A DNA stretch of 11,873 nt, taken from positions 1 through 11,873 of the forward strand of contig JBBQZL010000071.1 in assembly GCA_038207745.1 (NCBI GenBank), read 5' to 3'. This DNA comes from JBBQZL01 sp038207745 (GTDB lineage: Bacteria > Actinomycetota > Thermoleophilia > Solirubrobacterales > 70-9). Shown here in pieces: positions 1-6,939 of the stretch. The notes beneath the pieces were generated by a model. It searched no databases. It saw nothing but the letters and a program-made list of their open reading frames with translations, and had not been told where the DNA came from. The translations under genes and the position numbers were made by a program. Position 1 is the first letter of the stretch, and each line of letters opens with the position of its first letter.

Positions 1-454
1 GGGTACCGCGCAAATAGGGGTTTCGGATGAGGGCGGCACTCGCATACCAGGCCGCCAGACCGCTGAGTGCGACGGTGGCAGCAGAGGCGATCGCGATCGC
101 AGCGGAGGCTTCGCGCAGTGGAACAAGAGCTCCGACCTCGCCGATCAGGCGCGGCACGACAACCAGATAGCTCGCATACGTCGAGAAGACATTGTGTATG
201 AACCTGTCTGAGAGTGCTCCCTGGAGGAAGATCGAACCGTCCTCGGCCCAAAGGGAGTCGAGCAAGGTCAAAGGACCACCGCGTAGGAGCTGGAGGAAGA
301 TCGCGAGGGCCAGAAAGCCGAATAGGAGCAGAATGCGCTTGGGCGCGCCGATCGTGGGATGATCGTCGCGGGAGGATAAGAATAGCGTTTCATCGAGGCG
401 CGATCGCAACTCTCCGATCGCGACCATTGCGCGCTTCCACATCGCGCGAACCAT
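1..454 (-). CDS. GT-C-like polytopic membrane protein, N-terminal part (runs off the window)
   Basis: An open frame runs leftward from an ATG at 454 to the window edge, about 151 codons without a stop. The N-terminus is basic, followed by a first hydrophobic segment (about residues 41-55, ILLLFGFLALAIFLQLL). A short loop then carries LWAEDG (about residues 68-73) before SIFLQGAL, and two further hydrophobic stretches follow (YASYLVVVPRLIGEV and an Ala-rich one). An acidic motif in the first extracytoplasmic loop after TM1 is the usual layout of lipid-linked-sugar glycosyltransferases of the GT-C fold, so a role in moving a sugar from a polyprenyl carrier is a reasonable inference. The exact enzyme class is not recognisable. 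Later in-frame ATGs at 442 and 427 are possible starts; the one at 427 has GGAAG seven bases upstream. It is divergent from the methyltransferase cluster and probably belongs to the same surface-glycan locus as 4316-6070. Confidence 0.72.
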   Translation of the reverse strand, partial: MVRAMWKRAMVAIGELRSRLDETLFLSSRDDHPTIGAPKRILLLFGFLALAIFLQLLRGGPLTLLDSLWAEDGSIFLQGALSDRFIHNVFSTYASYLVVVPRLIGEVGALVPLREASAAIAIASAATVALSGLAAWYASAALIRNPYLRGT

Positions 455-731
455 ATAAGGTCAACTGTGAACGGAGCGGGCGCGTCCCGTGGTCTCCCAG
501 CTCTTTACCTCGACTGCGGATCTCCCGGCTCACTTTCCGAACGCGAGAATCAATCTCGGCACGCAAAGGCGCTCATCGCTCGTTGCTGAAGTCGCACAGC
601 CGTTCAGTGCGGCCCCGCAAATGGGTTGGACAAGGCCGCTCTCATCGGCTGGTCCATCTCACTATCCGCAGGAGACTCTTCTTCCCGCCGTGTGCGGTCC
701 CTGTTACCGTCTCCGCCCTCAGCCGTCATTT
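455..731. promoter_or_regulatory. Divergent intergenic region, presumed promoters both ways
   Basis: This 277-base stretch separates the leftward membrane-protein gene from the rightward methyltransferase cluster, so it should hold the promoters of both. I find no convincing -35/-10 pair on either strand, no operator-like palindrome and no Shine-Dalgarno close to 732. The frame of the methyltransferase stays open back to a GTG at 489, but the extra 81 residues look like read-through of non-coding DNA. Confidence 0.35.
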
Positions 732-1376
732 ATGAACTACGAGCGTCTCTACACATACCGCTTCCGAGACATCGACCAAGACGCCCGGGCGTCCGTCTGG
801 CAAGCGATCGCACCGCACGTTCACGAGTTGATGGGACGGCCACAGGTCGTACTCGATCCAGCTGCAGGGCGAGGCGAGTTCATCAACTCGATTTCGGCCA
901 GGGAACGTTGGGCCGTCGACGAGGTCGCCTATCCGGAGGCCGATCACGAATCAGACGTGACGATCGTCACCTCGAAGATCATGGACGCGGAGCTGCCCTC
1001 CGATCACTTCGACGGAGTCTTCGTCTCGAACTTCCTCGAGCACCTACCTAGCCAGGAGGGTATCTCTGAGTTTCTGGAGCGGATGCGCGAGTCGATGAGG
1101 CCAGGGGGCGTCATCGCGATCATGGGTCCCAACTATCGCTACTGCGCAAAGGAGTACTGGGATTGTGCCGACCACTACGTCGCGCTCACCCACATCGCGA
1201 TCGCAGAGCACCTTTTTGCAGCCGGGTTCGAGATTGAGCGAATCATCCCGCGCTACCTCCCTTACTCATTTCGCGGGATCTTGCCGCCGTCGCAGACCCT
1301 CACCCGTCTCTACCTGCGCATGCCTCTCGCCTGGAAGCTGCTTGGCAAGCAGTTCCTGGTGATCGGTCGCAGCTGA
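732..1376 (+). CDS. Class I SAM-dependent methyltransferase
   Basis: This 214-residue protein has the order of motifs of a Rossmann-fold class I methyltransferase. The SAM-binding motif I is VLDPAAGRGEF (residues 40-50), the acidic post-I strand follows around residues 61-70, motif IV is FDGVFVSNFLEHLP (93-106), and the post-motif turn is RPGGVIAIMGPN (123-134). The FLEHLP form is typical of methyltransferases acting on small molecules and sugars. The substrate is not visible; the neighbouring sugar-nucleotide and glycosyltransferase genes suggest a sugar or glycan. The ATG at 732 is chosen because the protein begins cleanly with MNYERLYTYRFRDID, whereas the in-frame extension to 489 has no protein-like character. 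No Shine-Dalgarno is evident at 732, so translation may be leaderless or weakly initiated. Only four bases separate its stop from the next ATG, which indicates an operon. Confidence 0.85.
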   Translation: MNYERLYTYRFRDIDQDARASVWQAIAPHVHELMGRPQVVLDPAAGRGEFINSISARERWAVDEVAYPEADHESDVTIVTSKIMDAELPSDHFDGVFVSNFLEHLPSQEGISEFLERMRESMRPGGVIAIMGPNYRYCAKEYWDCADHYVALTHIAIAEHLFAAGFEIERIIPRYLPYSFRGILPPSQTLTRLYLRMPLAWKLLGKQFLVIGRS

Positions 1377-1380
1377 CAGC

Positions 1381-2448
1381 ATGCGTCTGCTGATCACCGG
1401 TGGGGCAGGATTCGTCGGTGGCAATCTCGCCGTTTCGCTTGCAGGTCGGCATCCTGATTGGGAGATCGTTGCACTCGACAACCTGATGCGCGCCGGTTCG
1501 GAGCTGAACCTGCCGCGACTCCGTGAGGCTGGCGTCGACTTCATCAAGGGGGACGTTCGCGAGCCGGCCGAGCTCGAGGTCACCGGACAGTTCGATGCCC
1601 TGATCGAGTGCTCGGCTGAGCCCTCGGTACTAGCTGGATTTGCTGATGCGACCTACTCGGTCCAGACCAACCTGATGGGCGCTTTCAACTGTCTCGAGAA
1701 GGCGAAGCAGGACGACGCTTTCATGATCTTCCTGTCCACGAGCCGTGTGTATCCGATCGCGCCACAGCTCTCGCTGAAGCTCAAGGAGTCACCCAGCCGC
1801 TTCGAGATCGCCGACGAACAGGAGCTGGCGGGCGCCAGCGCCGCCGGCATCTCAGAGTCATTCCCACTCTCCGGTGCGCGCACCCTTTACGGAGCGACAA
1901 AGCTGTCGGCCGAGCTGCTGATCGAGGAGTACGCGGATTCATTCGATACGCGAGCCGTGGTCAACCGCTGCGGAGTCATTGCGGGCCCCTGGCAGATGGG
2001 CAAAGTCGACCAGGGGGTCTTCTCGTGGTGGCTTCTCAGCCACCACTTCGGCCGCCCACTCAGCTACATCGGCTTCGGCGGCTCCGGAAAGCAGGTACGA
2101 GACCTGCTCCACGTCGACGATCTGGTCGATCTGATCGAGGAGCAGCTCTCCGAGCCAGAGCGCTGGAGCGGCGTGACTGCAAACGTCGGCGGAGGCCGGG
2201 AGTGCAGCCTCTCCCTGCTTGAGACGACTGAGATCTGTCGCGAATTGACCGGGAATGAGGTCCCGATCGGGTCCGACCCGCAAACCCGGCCGGGCGATGT
2301 GCCGGTCTACCTGAGCGACTGCTCGCACCTCCATACTCTGACCTCCTGGCGACCTCGCCGCGCACCTCGCGACGTGCTCACCGGCCTCCTCGCCTGGTCC
2401 ACCGAGCATGAGGACGCGCTTCGTGTCGCGCTGGGCTTCCAGGGTTGA
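1381..2448 (+). CDS. NAD-dependent sugar-nucleotide epimerase (CDP-paratose/tyvelose 2-epimerase-like SDR)
   Basis: This 355-residue extended short-chain dehydrogenase has the N-terminal dinucleotide motif TGGAGFVG (residues 6-13), an acidic ribose-binding residue in ALDN (31-34), a Ser/Thr-rich active-site strand FLSTSRVYPI (117-126) and the catalytic pair Y170/K174 in LYGATK. The first 60 residues, including the SELNLPRLREAGVDF block, and the STSRVY strand resemble the CDP-paratose/CDP-tyvelose 2-epimerase branch, whose members invert C2 of a CDP-3,6-dideoxyhexose. The CDP-sugar substrate is an inference from that resemblance, since the genes that make CDP-dideoxyhexoses are not in the window. 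UDP- or GDP-sugar epimerase or dehydratase activity is an alternative. The gene is full length, starts four bases after the methyltransferase stop and is followed by a paralogue, so the three genes are probably co-transcribed. Confidence 0.85.
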   Translation: MRLLITGGAGFVGGNLAVSLAGRHPDWEIVALDNLMRAGSELNLPRLREAGVDFIKGDVREPAELEVTGQFDALIECSAEPSVLAGFADATYSVQTNLMGAFNCLEKAKQDDAFMIFLSTSRVYPIAPQLSLKLKESPSRFEIADEQELAGASAAGISESFPLSGARTLYGATKLSAELLIEEYADSFDTRAVVNRCGVIAGPWQMGKVDQGVFSWWLLSHHFGRPLSYIGFGGSGKQVRDLLHVDDLVDLIEEQLSEPERWSGVTANVGGGRECSLSLLETTEICRELTGNEVPIGSDPQTRPGDVPVYLSDCSHLHTLTSWRPRRAPRDVLTGLLAWSTEHEDALRVALGFQG

Positions 2449-2475
2449 ATCCAGCAAGGTGAGTACGGTGAGAAC

Positions 2476-3549
2476 ATGCCCAAGGCAATAGTCACAGGAT
2501 CCGGAGGGTTGATCGGATCGGAATCGGCGACTCGCCTGGTTGAAGCAGGCTACGACGTGATCGGGATCGAGAACGACACGCGGGCGGTCCTCTTCGGCCC
2601 GGAGGCGTCCACCTCGCATTTCACCGACCGCCTCAGCCGGGAGCTTGAGGCGTTCCACACCGTTGACCTCGATATCCGCGACGCATCCGGGATCGATCGG
2701 GTCTTTACCGACAAAGGTGGTGAAATTGAACTGGTTGTCCATACCGCCGCCCAGCCCTCCCATGATTGGGCGGCGAGCGACCCCCAGGCCGACTTCGCCA
2801 TCAACGCCAATGGCACCCTCAATCTGCTGGAGGCAACACGCAATCACTGTCCCGGGGCGACTTTCATCTTCACCTCAACCAACAAGGTCTACGGCGACAC
2901 TCCGAACCGGCTCCCGCTGCTTGACATCGGCAGCCGGCTTGAATTGCCGGAGGACCATCCCTACTTCGGCGGTATCGATACATCGATGTCAATCGACTCC
3001 ACCCTGCACTCGCTCTTCGGCGCCTCGAAGGCCGCCGCTGATCTGCTGGTCCAGGAGTACGGGCGCTATTTCGAGATGCCGACCGTCTGCTTCCGGGCCG
3101 GCTGCCTGACGGGGCCCAACCACGCGGGCGCACAGCTTCATGGCTTCCTCGCCTATCTGATGAAGTGCACCGTGACCGGGGATCCCTACACGATCTTTGG
3201 ATATGAGGGCAAGCAGGTGCGCGACAACCTCCACAGCGCCGATCTTGTCGACGCGTTCCTGCTCTTTCACGAGAACCCGAGGCCGGCTGCGGTCTTCAAC
3301 ATCGGCGGCGGGCGTGGAAACGCCTGCTCGATGATCGAGGCAATCGAGCTCTGTGAGCGGGTGGCCGGCCGAGAGCTTCGATCGACGCTCAGCGATGAGG
3401 CCCGCGTCGGCGATCACCGGTGGTGGATAAGTGACCTCGACGAGTTCGGCTCCGAATACGGCGGCTGGAGACCCCGGCGAGACCTCGAGACGATCCTGGC
3501 CGAGATCTATGAAGCCAACGCCGAGCGCTGGGAGTCGGCGGCGGCATGA
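2476..3549 (+). CDS. Second NAD-dependent epimerase-like SDR with FxxxK active site
   Basis: This 357-residue protein is the same SDR class as the upstream gene but is clearly diverged. It has TGSGGLIG (residues 7-14) for NAD binding, VVHTAAQPSHDW (87-98), the active-site strand FIFTSTNKVYGDTPN (130-144), and a conserved C-terminal half including FRAGCLTGPNHAG and the KQVRDNLH segment. The position that holds the catalytic tyrosine in SDRs is phenylalanine here: HSLFGASK gives F181 and K185. From memory, related CDP-paratose-epimerase-like proteins also show LFGASK, so this may be a feature of the subfamily and not damage, but I cannot verify that. The ATG at 2476 has purine-rich AAGGTGAG about 12 bases upstream. 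The stop overlaps the next start by four bases (ATGA), implying translational coupling to the glycosyltransferase. Confidence 0.82.
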   Translation: MPKAIVTGSGGLIGSESATRLVEAGYDVIGIENDTRAVLFGPEASTSHFTDRLSRELEAFHTVDLDIRDASGIDRVFTDKGGEIELVVHTAAQPSHDWAASDPQADFAINANGTLNLLEATRNHCPGATFIFTSTNKVYGDTPNRLPLLDIGSRLELPEDHPYFGGIDTSMSIDSTLHSLFGASKAAADLLVQEYGRYFEMPTVCFRAGCLTGPNHAGAQLHGFLAYLMKCTVTGDPYTIFGYEGKQVRDNLHSADLVDAFLLFHENPRPAAVFNIGGGRGNACSMIEAIELCERVAGRELRSTLSDEARVGDHRWWISDLDEFGSEYGGWRPRRDLETILAEIYEANAERWESAAA

Positions 3550-4376
3550 AACTCTCGGTGGTCATCCCTGCCCACAACGAGGAGGATTCTGTCGGAGGGA
3601 CCGTCGAGGGCATCGTCTCGGCCCTTTCCAGCGAGAAGATCGACCATGAGGTGATCGTGATCGACGACGCGAGCACCGACGCAACGGGCGAGGTTGTCGC
3701 GGGAATCTCGGCCGCGCATTCGCAGGTCCGCTGCATCCGCTCCCACCACCCGCCGGGCTTCGGCTTCGCTGTACGCAGCGGGCTCGAAGCCTACGAGGGC
3801 GACGCGGTGGCGATCATTATGGCGGACGGCTCCGACAGCCCGGAGGATCTCGTCTCCTACCAGCGCCTGCTCGAAGAGGGCTATGAGTGCGCATTTGGCT
3901 CGCGCTTCGTGCACGGCTCGGCCGTCTCCGACTACCCGCGGTTGAAGATGTTGATGAATCGCATCGTCAACTCGGGCATCCGCATCCTCTTCCGGCACGG
4001 ATACAACGACACCACGAATGCCTTCAAGGCCTACCGGCGCGAAGTGATCGACAACATCCAGCCGTTGCTCTCTCACCACTTCAATCTCACCGTCGAGCTG
4101 CCTCTGAAGGCGGTGGTTCGCGGCTACAGCTACGGCATCGTCCCGATCTCCTGGACCAACCGCAAGGCCGGAGTCTCGAAGCTGTCGTTGAATGAGATGG
4201 GCAGCCGCTACCTCTTCATCGTCCTCTATGTCTTTCTCGAGCACCACCTGAGCAGGGGCGACTACCGCCGGTCCGGGACGGCGTCCTCACGGCCACGGGG
4301 AACCTGGCGGGCCGGGTGGATCGGTCGCGACTCGTCCCACCGCGAGCGTGCGGAAGCCGACACTCAATCCGATTGA
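3546..4376 (+). CDS. Family 2 glycosyltransferase (polyprenyl-phosphate sugar synthase type)
   Basis: This 276-residue protein starts with the GT-A nucleotide-binding fold typical of family 2: SVVIPAHNEE (residues 4-13), VIVIDDASTD (36-45) and an acidic metal-binding motif IMADGSDSPEDL (91-102) in the position of the DXD motif. The GSRFVHGS segment (118-125), the NDTTNAFKAYRREV block (154-167) and ISWTNRKAGVSKL (201-213) follow the pattern of dolichyl/undecaprenyl-phosphate mannose or glucose synthases. These load one sugar from a nucleotide donor onto a polyprenyl phosphate at the cytoplasmic face of the membrane. There is one moderately hydrophobic segment near the C-terminus (RYLFIVLYVFLE, 221-232) that may associate with the membrane. 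The last 35 residues are polar and Arg-rich and look unconserved. It overlaps the epimerase stop by four bases. The likely consumers of its product are the GT-C-like membrane proteins at 4316 and 1. Confidence 0.87.
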   Translation: MKLSVVIPAHNEEDSVGGTVEGIVSALSSEKIDHEVIVIDDASTDATGEVVAGISAAHSQVRCIRSHHPPGFGFAVRSGLEAYEGDAVAIIMADGSDSPEDLVSYQRLLEEGYECAFGSRFVHGSAVSDYPRLKMLMNRIVNSGIRILFRHGYNDTTNAFKAYRREVIDNIQPLLSHHFNLTVELPLKAVVRGYSYGIVPISWTNRKAGVSKLSLNEMGSRYLFIVLYVFLEHHLSRGDYRRSGTASSRPRGTWRAGWIGRDSSHRERAEADTQSD

Positions 4377-6070
4377 CGCGGCCTGCATCTGCATCCGCTG
4401 GGTCCCCCTCGAGATGGAAGCCGAGCCTTCCCGTGGCCCTCTTTGCGATCGCGGGCATCAGTTCCGGGGTCCTGCTTCTAGCGCTCCAATCCCATCTGTC
4501 GTTCGTCGGAGACGACTGGGATTTCCTCATCTATCGCCGGGGTTTCAGCGTCGGCACGTTTCTCGAGCCCCACAACGAGCACATCTCGATCATCCCGGTC
4601 GCGGTCTACAAGCTGCTTCTTTCCATCTTTGGAATGGGGTCCGCACTTCCATTTCAGATCGCCTCCACCTCCCTGTTCTTGCTCAGTTCGGTGCTGCTAT
4701 TCATCTATCTGCGGTCGTGCATAGGCGAATGGCTGGCACTGTTTGCGACGTGCCTCGTCCTCTTCCTTGGCCCGGCATGGATCGACCTTCTTTGGGCGTT
4801 TCAGATCGGTTCCTTCGGCGCTACATCAGCCGGCATAGGGATGTTGCTGATGCTCCAGCGCGGCGATCGGAAGGGCGATCGGATCGCCTGCCTGCTGCTC
4901 CTCGTTTCACTGGCGTTTTCGTCGCTCGGTCTCGCGTTTGCCGCTGGCGCAGGTGTCGATTGGCTGCTGGGACGGCGTCCGCGACTAAAACGGGCGTTCA
5001 TCCCATTCGTCCCAGTCGCGCTGTTCGTGCTTTGGTACATCGGATGGGGACACCACGGGGCAACAGGGTCCGGATTCAGCAACATCGGCGACGCCCCAAA
5101 GTATGTGATCGACGCTGTCTCGCAGGTTCTTGCCTCATTGGCTGGTCTTGCCAGCCAGGGAGACGATGCGTCGCACCCATCCGGAATAAGCCTCAGGTGG
5201 GGACATTTCCTGCTTGTCGCACTCGCGATTCTCGCGTGCGTCCGACTGGTGAAGTTGAAAAGGGTTCCCCGCGGGCTTCTTTTGACGGTGGCCGTCGGTG
5301 CCGGGTTCTGGGGCCTGGCCGCATTGAATGGGGATCCGCTTTTTCGCCCTCCGACAAACGGTCGCTACCAGTACCCCGGCGCGATCTTCATCTTGCTCAT
5401 CTGCGGCGAACTCTTGAGAGGCGCACGGATCAACTTCAGATGGATTGTGGTGACCGGAGTTGCAACTGTCGTCGCGTTGGTCAGCAACATCGGCCTTCTG
5501 CACGATGGGTATACGGTCTTCAAGCCGCAAAGCGATGCGGGCCGCGCACAGTTGGCGGCGGTCGAAATCGCCAGGGGAACTGTCCGGGATGACTTTGCAT
5601 TTTCATTGCTGCTTCAGGTGATCGATGCGGCGTCCTACTTTTCGGCAATCGATGCCTTTGGTTCACCTGCCATGACCGAAGAGGAGCTGGCCTCAAGCGC
5701 AGATGAGATTCGGGGCGCTGCCGATCTGACTCTCGCGCCTGCATTGCGGTTGCGCCTCGTTGCAATTCCATCTTCGTCGGTGAGTTACGGTTCCCAACAG
5801 ACATGCAGGGTGATTCCAAGATCTCGCTCGGGTGCAACCAGTGTGCAGGTTGGTCCAGGAAGATTGACGATGAGCCGAGCTACCAGTCCCGTTCTGATTT
5901 CACTCGAGCGGTTTGCCAACAAGTACCCGATCGCGATGGGCACCCTGAGCCCTGGGGGAGCCGTGACCATGAAGATTCCGCCCGATCGTTCTTCGCGGTT
6001 GTGGCGAATGCGGCTCGAAAGTGACGGCCGGTCAACGCTGTGCACGACGGGATCGCTCATCACTGGGTGA
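4316..6070 (+). CDS. GT-C-like polytopic membrane protein, probable lipid-linked-sugar glycosyltransferase
   Basis: This protein of up to 584 residues has at least eight hydrophobic helices over its first 380 residues and a soluble, beta-rich C-terminal part of about 170 residues. After TM1 comes a loop with SFVGDDWDFL and then FLEPHNEHISIIP. An acidic pair followed by an NEH motif is a layout I associate with actinobacterial GT-C-type membrane proteins that use polyprenyl-phosphate sugars on the outer face of the membrane. The specific activity is unknown. The start is uncertain. GTG 4316 gives a 61-base overlap with the glycosyltransferase gene; TTG 4373 gives a four-base overlap, as elsewhere in this cluster; GTG 4433 starts just before TM1 and has GGAAG 12 bases upstream. 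None has an ideal ribosome site. It appears to be the last gene of the cluster, since the next stretch is gene debris. Confidence 0.78.
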   Translation: MDRSRLVPPRACGSRHSIRLTRPASASAGSPSRWKPSLPVALFAIAGISSGVLLLALQSHLSFVGDDWDFLIYRRGFSVGTFLEPHNEHISIIPVAVYKLLLSIFGMGSALPFQIASTSLFLLSSVLLFIYLRSCIGEWLALFATCLVLFLGPAWIDLLWAFQIGSFGATSAGIGMLLMLQRGDRKGDRIACLLLLVSLAFSSLGLAFAAGAGVDWLLGRRPRLKRAFIPFVPVALFVLWYIGWGHHGATGSGFSNIGDAPKYVIDAVSQVLASLAGLASQGDDASHPSGISLRWGHFLLVALAILACVRLVKLKRVPRGLLLTVAVGAGFWGLAALNGDPLFRPPTNGRYQYPGAIFILLICGELLRGARINFRWIVVTGVATVVALVSNIGLLHDGYTVFKPQSDAGRAQLAAVEIARGTVRDDFAFSLLLQVIDAASYFSAIDAFGSPAMTEEELASSADEIRGAADLTLAPALRLRLVAIPSSSVSYGSQQTCRVIPRSRSGATSVQVGPGRLTMSRATSPVLISLERFANKYPIAMGTLSPGGAVTMKIPPDRSSRLWRMRLESDGRSTLCTTGSLITG

Positions 6071-6148
6071 CGCAGGGCAACCTCGCCGTCCACGAATCGG
6101 CCGTTCTCAAGAGACTGATTCGCTGGGCCCGTCGCCGCGCGACCGGGC

Positions 6149-6400
6149 ATGATCTTTGGAATGGACGTCGGAGCCACCCACGACCCTGGCAAATTAGGTC
6201 GGGCCGCCGCAGGCCTGCCCGTGGTCCCCGTGTTCGATGGCTACAGGGCCCTCGCGATTCTTGGCATCGTTGCCATGCACATCATCCTCATCTGCGGAGT
6301 GGTCCCCGCCGCGGTGGGAAACGACCGGGTGGATCAGAGCCCTATGAACATGGGTCACTCGTCACCCTTCGCACGGCAGACGGTGGACTTCAACAAGTGA
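6149..6400 (+). pseudogene. Acyltransferase-3 family stub (N-terminal fragment)
   Basis: The 83-codon frame contains FDGYRALAILGIVAMHIILI (about residues 29-48), which matches the first transmembrane helix of membrane O-acyltransferases of the acyltransferase-3 (OafA/YrhL) family, where DGxRAxAxxxVxxxH is the hallmark. Family members are typically above 330 residues. Here the resemblance ends at about base 6305 and the frame closes at 6398-6400 with an unrelated hydrophilic tail. In the family this histidine helix is part of the catalytic site that acetylates cell-surface sugars, so an intact ancestor would fit the polysaccharide locus upstream. I interpret this as a truncated remnant. No other piece of the gene is visible downstream, which points to a deletion or rearrangement breakpoint near 6305. 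Confidence 0.6.
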
Positions 6401-6431
6401 TGGAACCAGTCACGACCTGGCCACCGGCGAC

Positions 6432-6623
6432 GTGATGGCCATCTTTTCTGACAGTGAGGCCCCGATTTTGGCGGTGATAATCCTGGCATTTCTCGGCCGT
6501 CGATTTGTAGACAACCGGATGCGCGACTGCCCAGTGTGCGCGAAACGGGTAGCGAAGGGCGAAACGAGCTGTCCGCATTGCGGGGCTGATTTTCGAGCGA
6601 CAACCCCGGAAAGGACTCAATGA
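6432..6623 (+). CDS. Small membrane-anchored zinc-ribbon protein (63 aa)
   Basis: A short hydrophobic segment (APILAVIILAFLG, residues 10-22) is followed by a basic patch and a four-cysteine zinc-ribbon knuckle pair with C33, C36, C47 and C50 (CPVC, ten residues, CPHCG). The C-terminus is short and polar. The layout predicts a single-span protein with a cytoplasmic zinc ribbon; its function is unknown. Translation may start at GTG 6432 or at the adjacent ATG 6435. No strong Shine-Dalgarno is visible. The stop codon overlaps the ATG of the next gene (ATGA at 6620-6623), and that gene encodes a protein of the same architecture. The pair sits between two broken genes but shows no damage itself. 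Confidence 0.62.
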   Translation: MMAIFSDSEAPILAVIILAFLGRRFVDNRMRDCPVCAKRVAKGETSCPHCGADFRATTPERTQ

Positions 6624-6859
6624 ACGTCTTGGGTGCACCGCATCTGCTTGCTTACTTGGATGCTGGCAACAGCAGCGAAGTGCTGTCGATCGTTCTCCTG
6701 GTCCTGGCCATCGCGCTCGTCGCAGGGGTGGTGTTTGGCATCGCGAGATTGGCTCGCGCAGCCGTGGGGCGCTCCTGTCCGCGATGCGGAAACCGGGTCA
6801 AGCGCGGGCTGTTGGATTGCCCGTCGTGCGGGTTCGACTTCCGGACGATCGGGTCTTAG
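6620..6859 (+). CDS. Small membrane-anchored zinc-ribbon protein (79 aa)
   Basis: A strong transmembrane helix (residues 21-44, VLSIVLLVLAIALVAGVVFG and following) precedes a zinc ribbon with C53, C56, C67 and C70 (CPRCG, then CPSCG). The CxxC-x10-CxxC spacing is identical to that of the preceding gene and both end in a G-x-DFR element, so the two are probably paralogues from a tandem duplication. A good ribosome site (GGAAAGGA at 6608-6615) lies four bases before the ATG, and the start overlaps the previous stop, so the pair is translationally coupled. The function is not known. Zinc-ribbon/TM proteins of this size may act as membrane adaptors or oligomerisation modules, but nothing in the sequence proves that. 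Confidence 0.68.
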   Translation: MNVLGAPHLLAYLDAGNSSEVLSIVLLVLAIALVAGVVFGIARLARAAVGRSCPRCGNRVKRGLLDCPSCGFDFRTIGS

Positions 6860-6939
6860 CGCTCGATGCGCTGGCGACGGGACAACCGCCTCCACCGTTT
6901 CTGGTGAAAGTGCTCCATCCTCACTACGCGACGAAGTGA

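Noticed and set aside
489..731. N-terminal extension of the methyltransferase from GTG 489
   Set aside because: The 81 extra residues have no recognisable pattern and lie in the divergent intergenic region. The protein begins naturally at ATG 732.
1939..2847. 302-codon minus-strand open frame across the two epimerase genes
   Set aside because: It is antisense to two well-supported SDR genes and its translation has no domain; long antisense frames are expected in GC-rich coding DNA.
3507..4247. 246-codon minus-strand open frame opposite the glycosyltransferase
   Set aside because: It is a shadow of the GT2 gene, low in pattern and without motifs.
4348..5592. 414-codon plus-strand open frame inside the GT-C-like gene
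   Set aside because: It is in a different frame from the clear transmembrane protein and its composition is rich in Arg and Pro with no hydrophobic helices.
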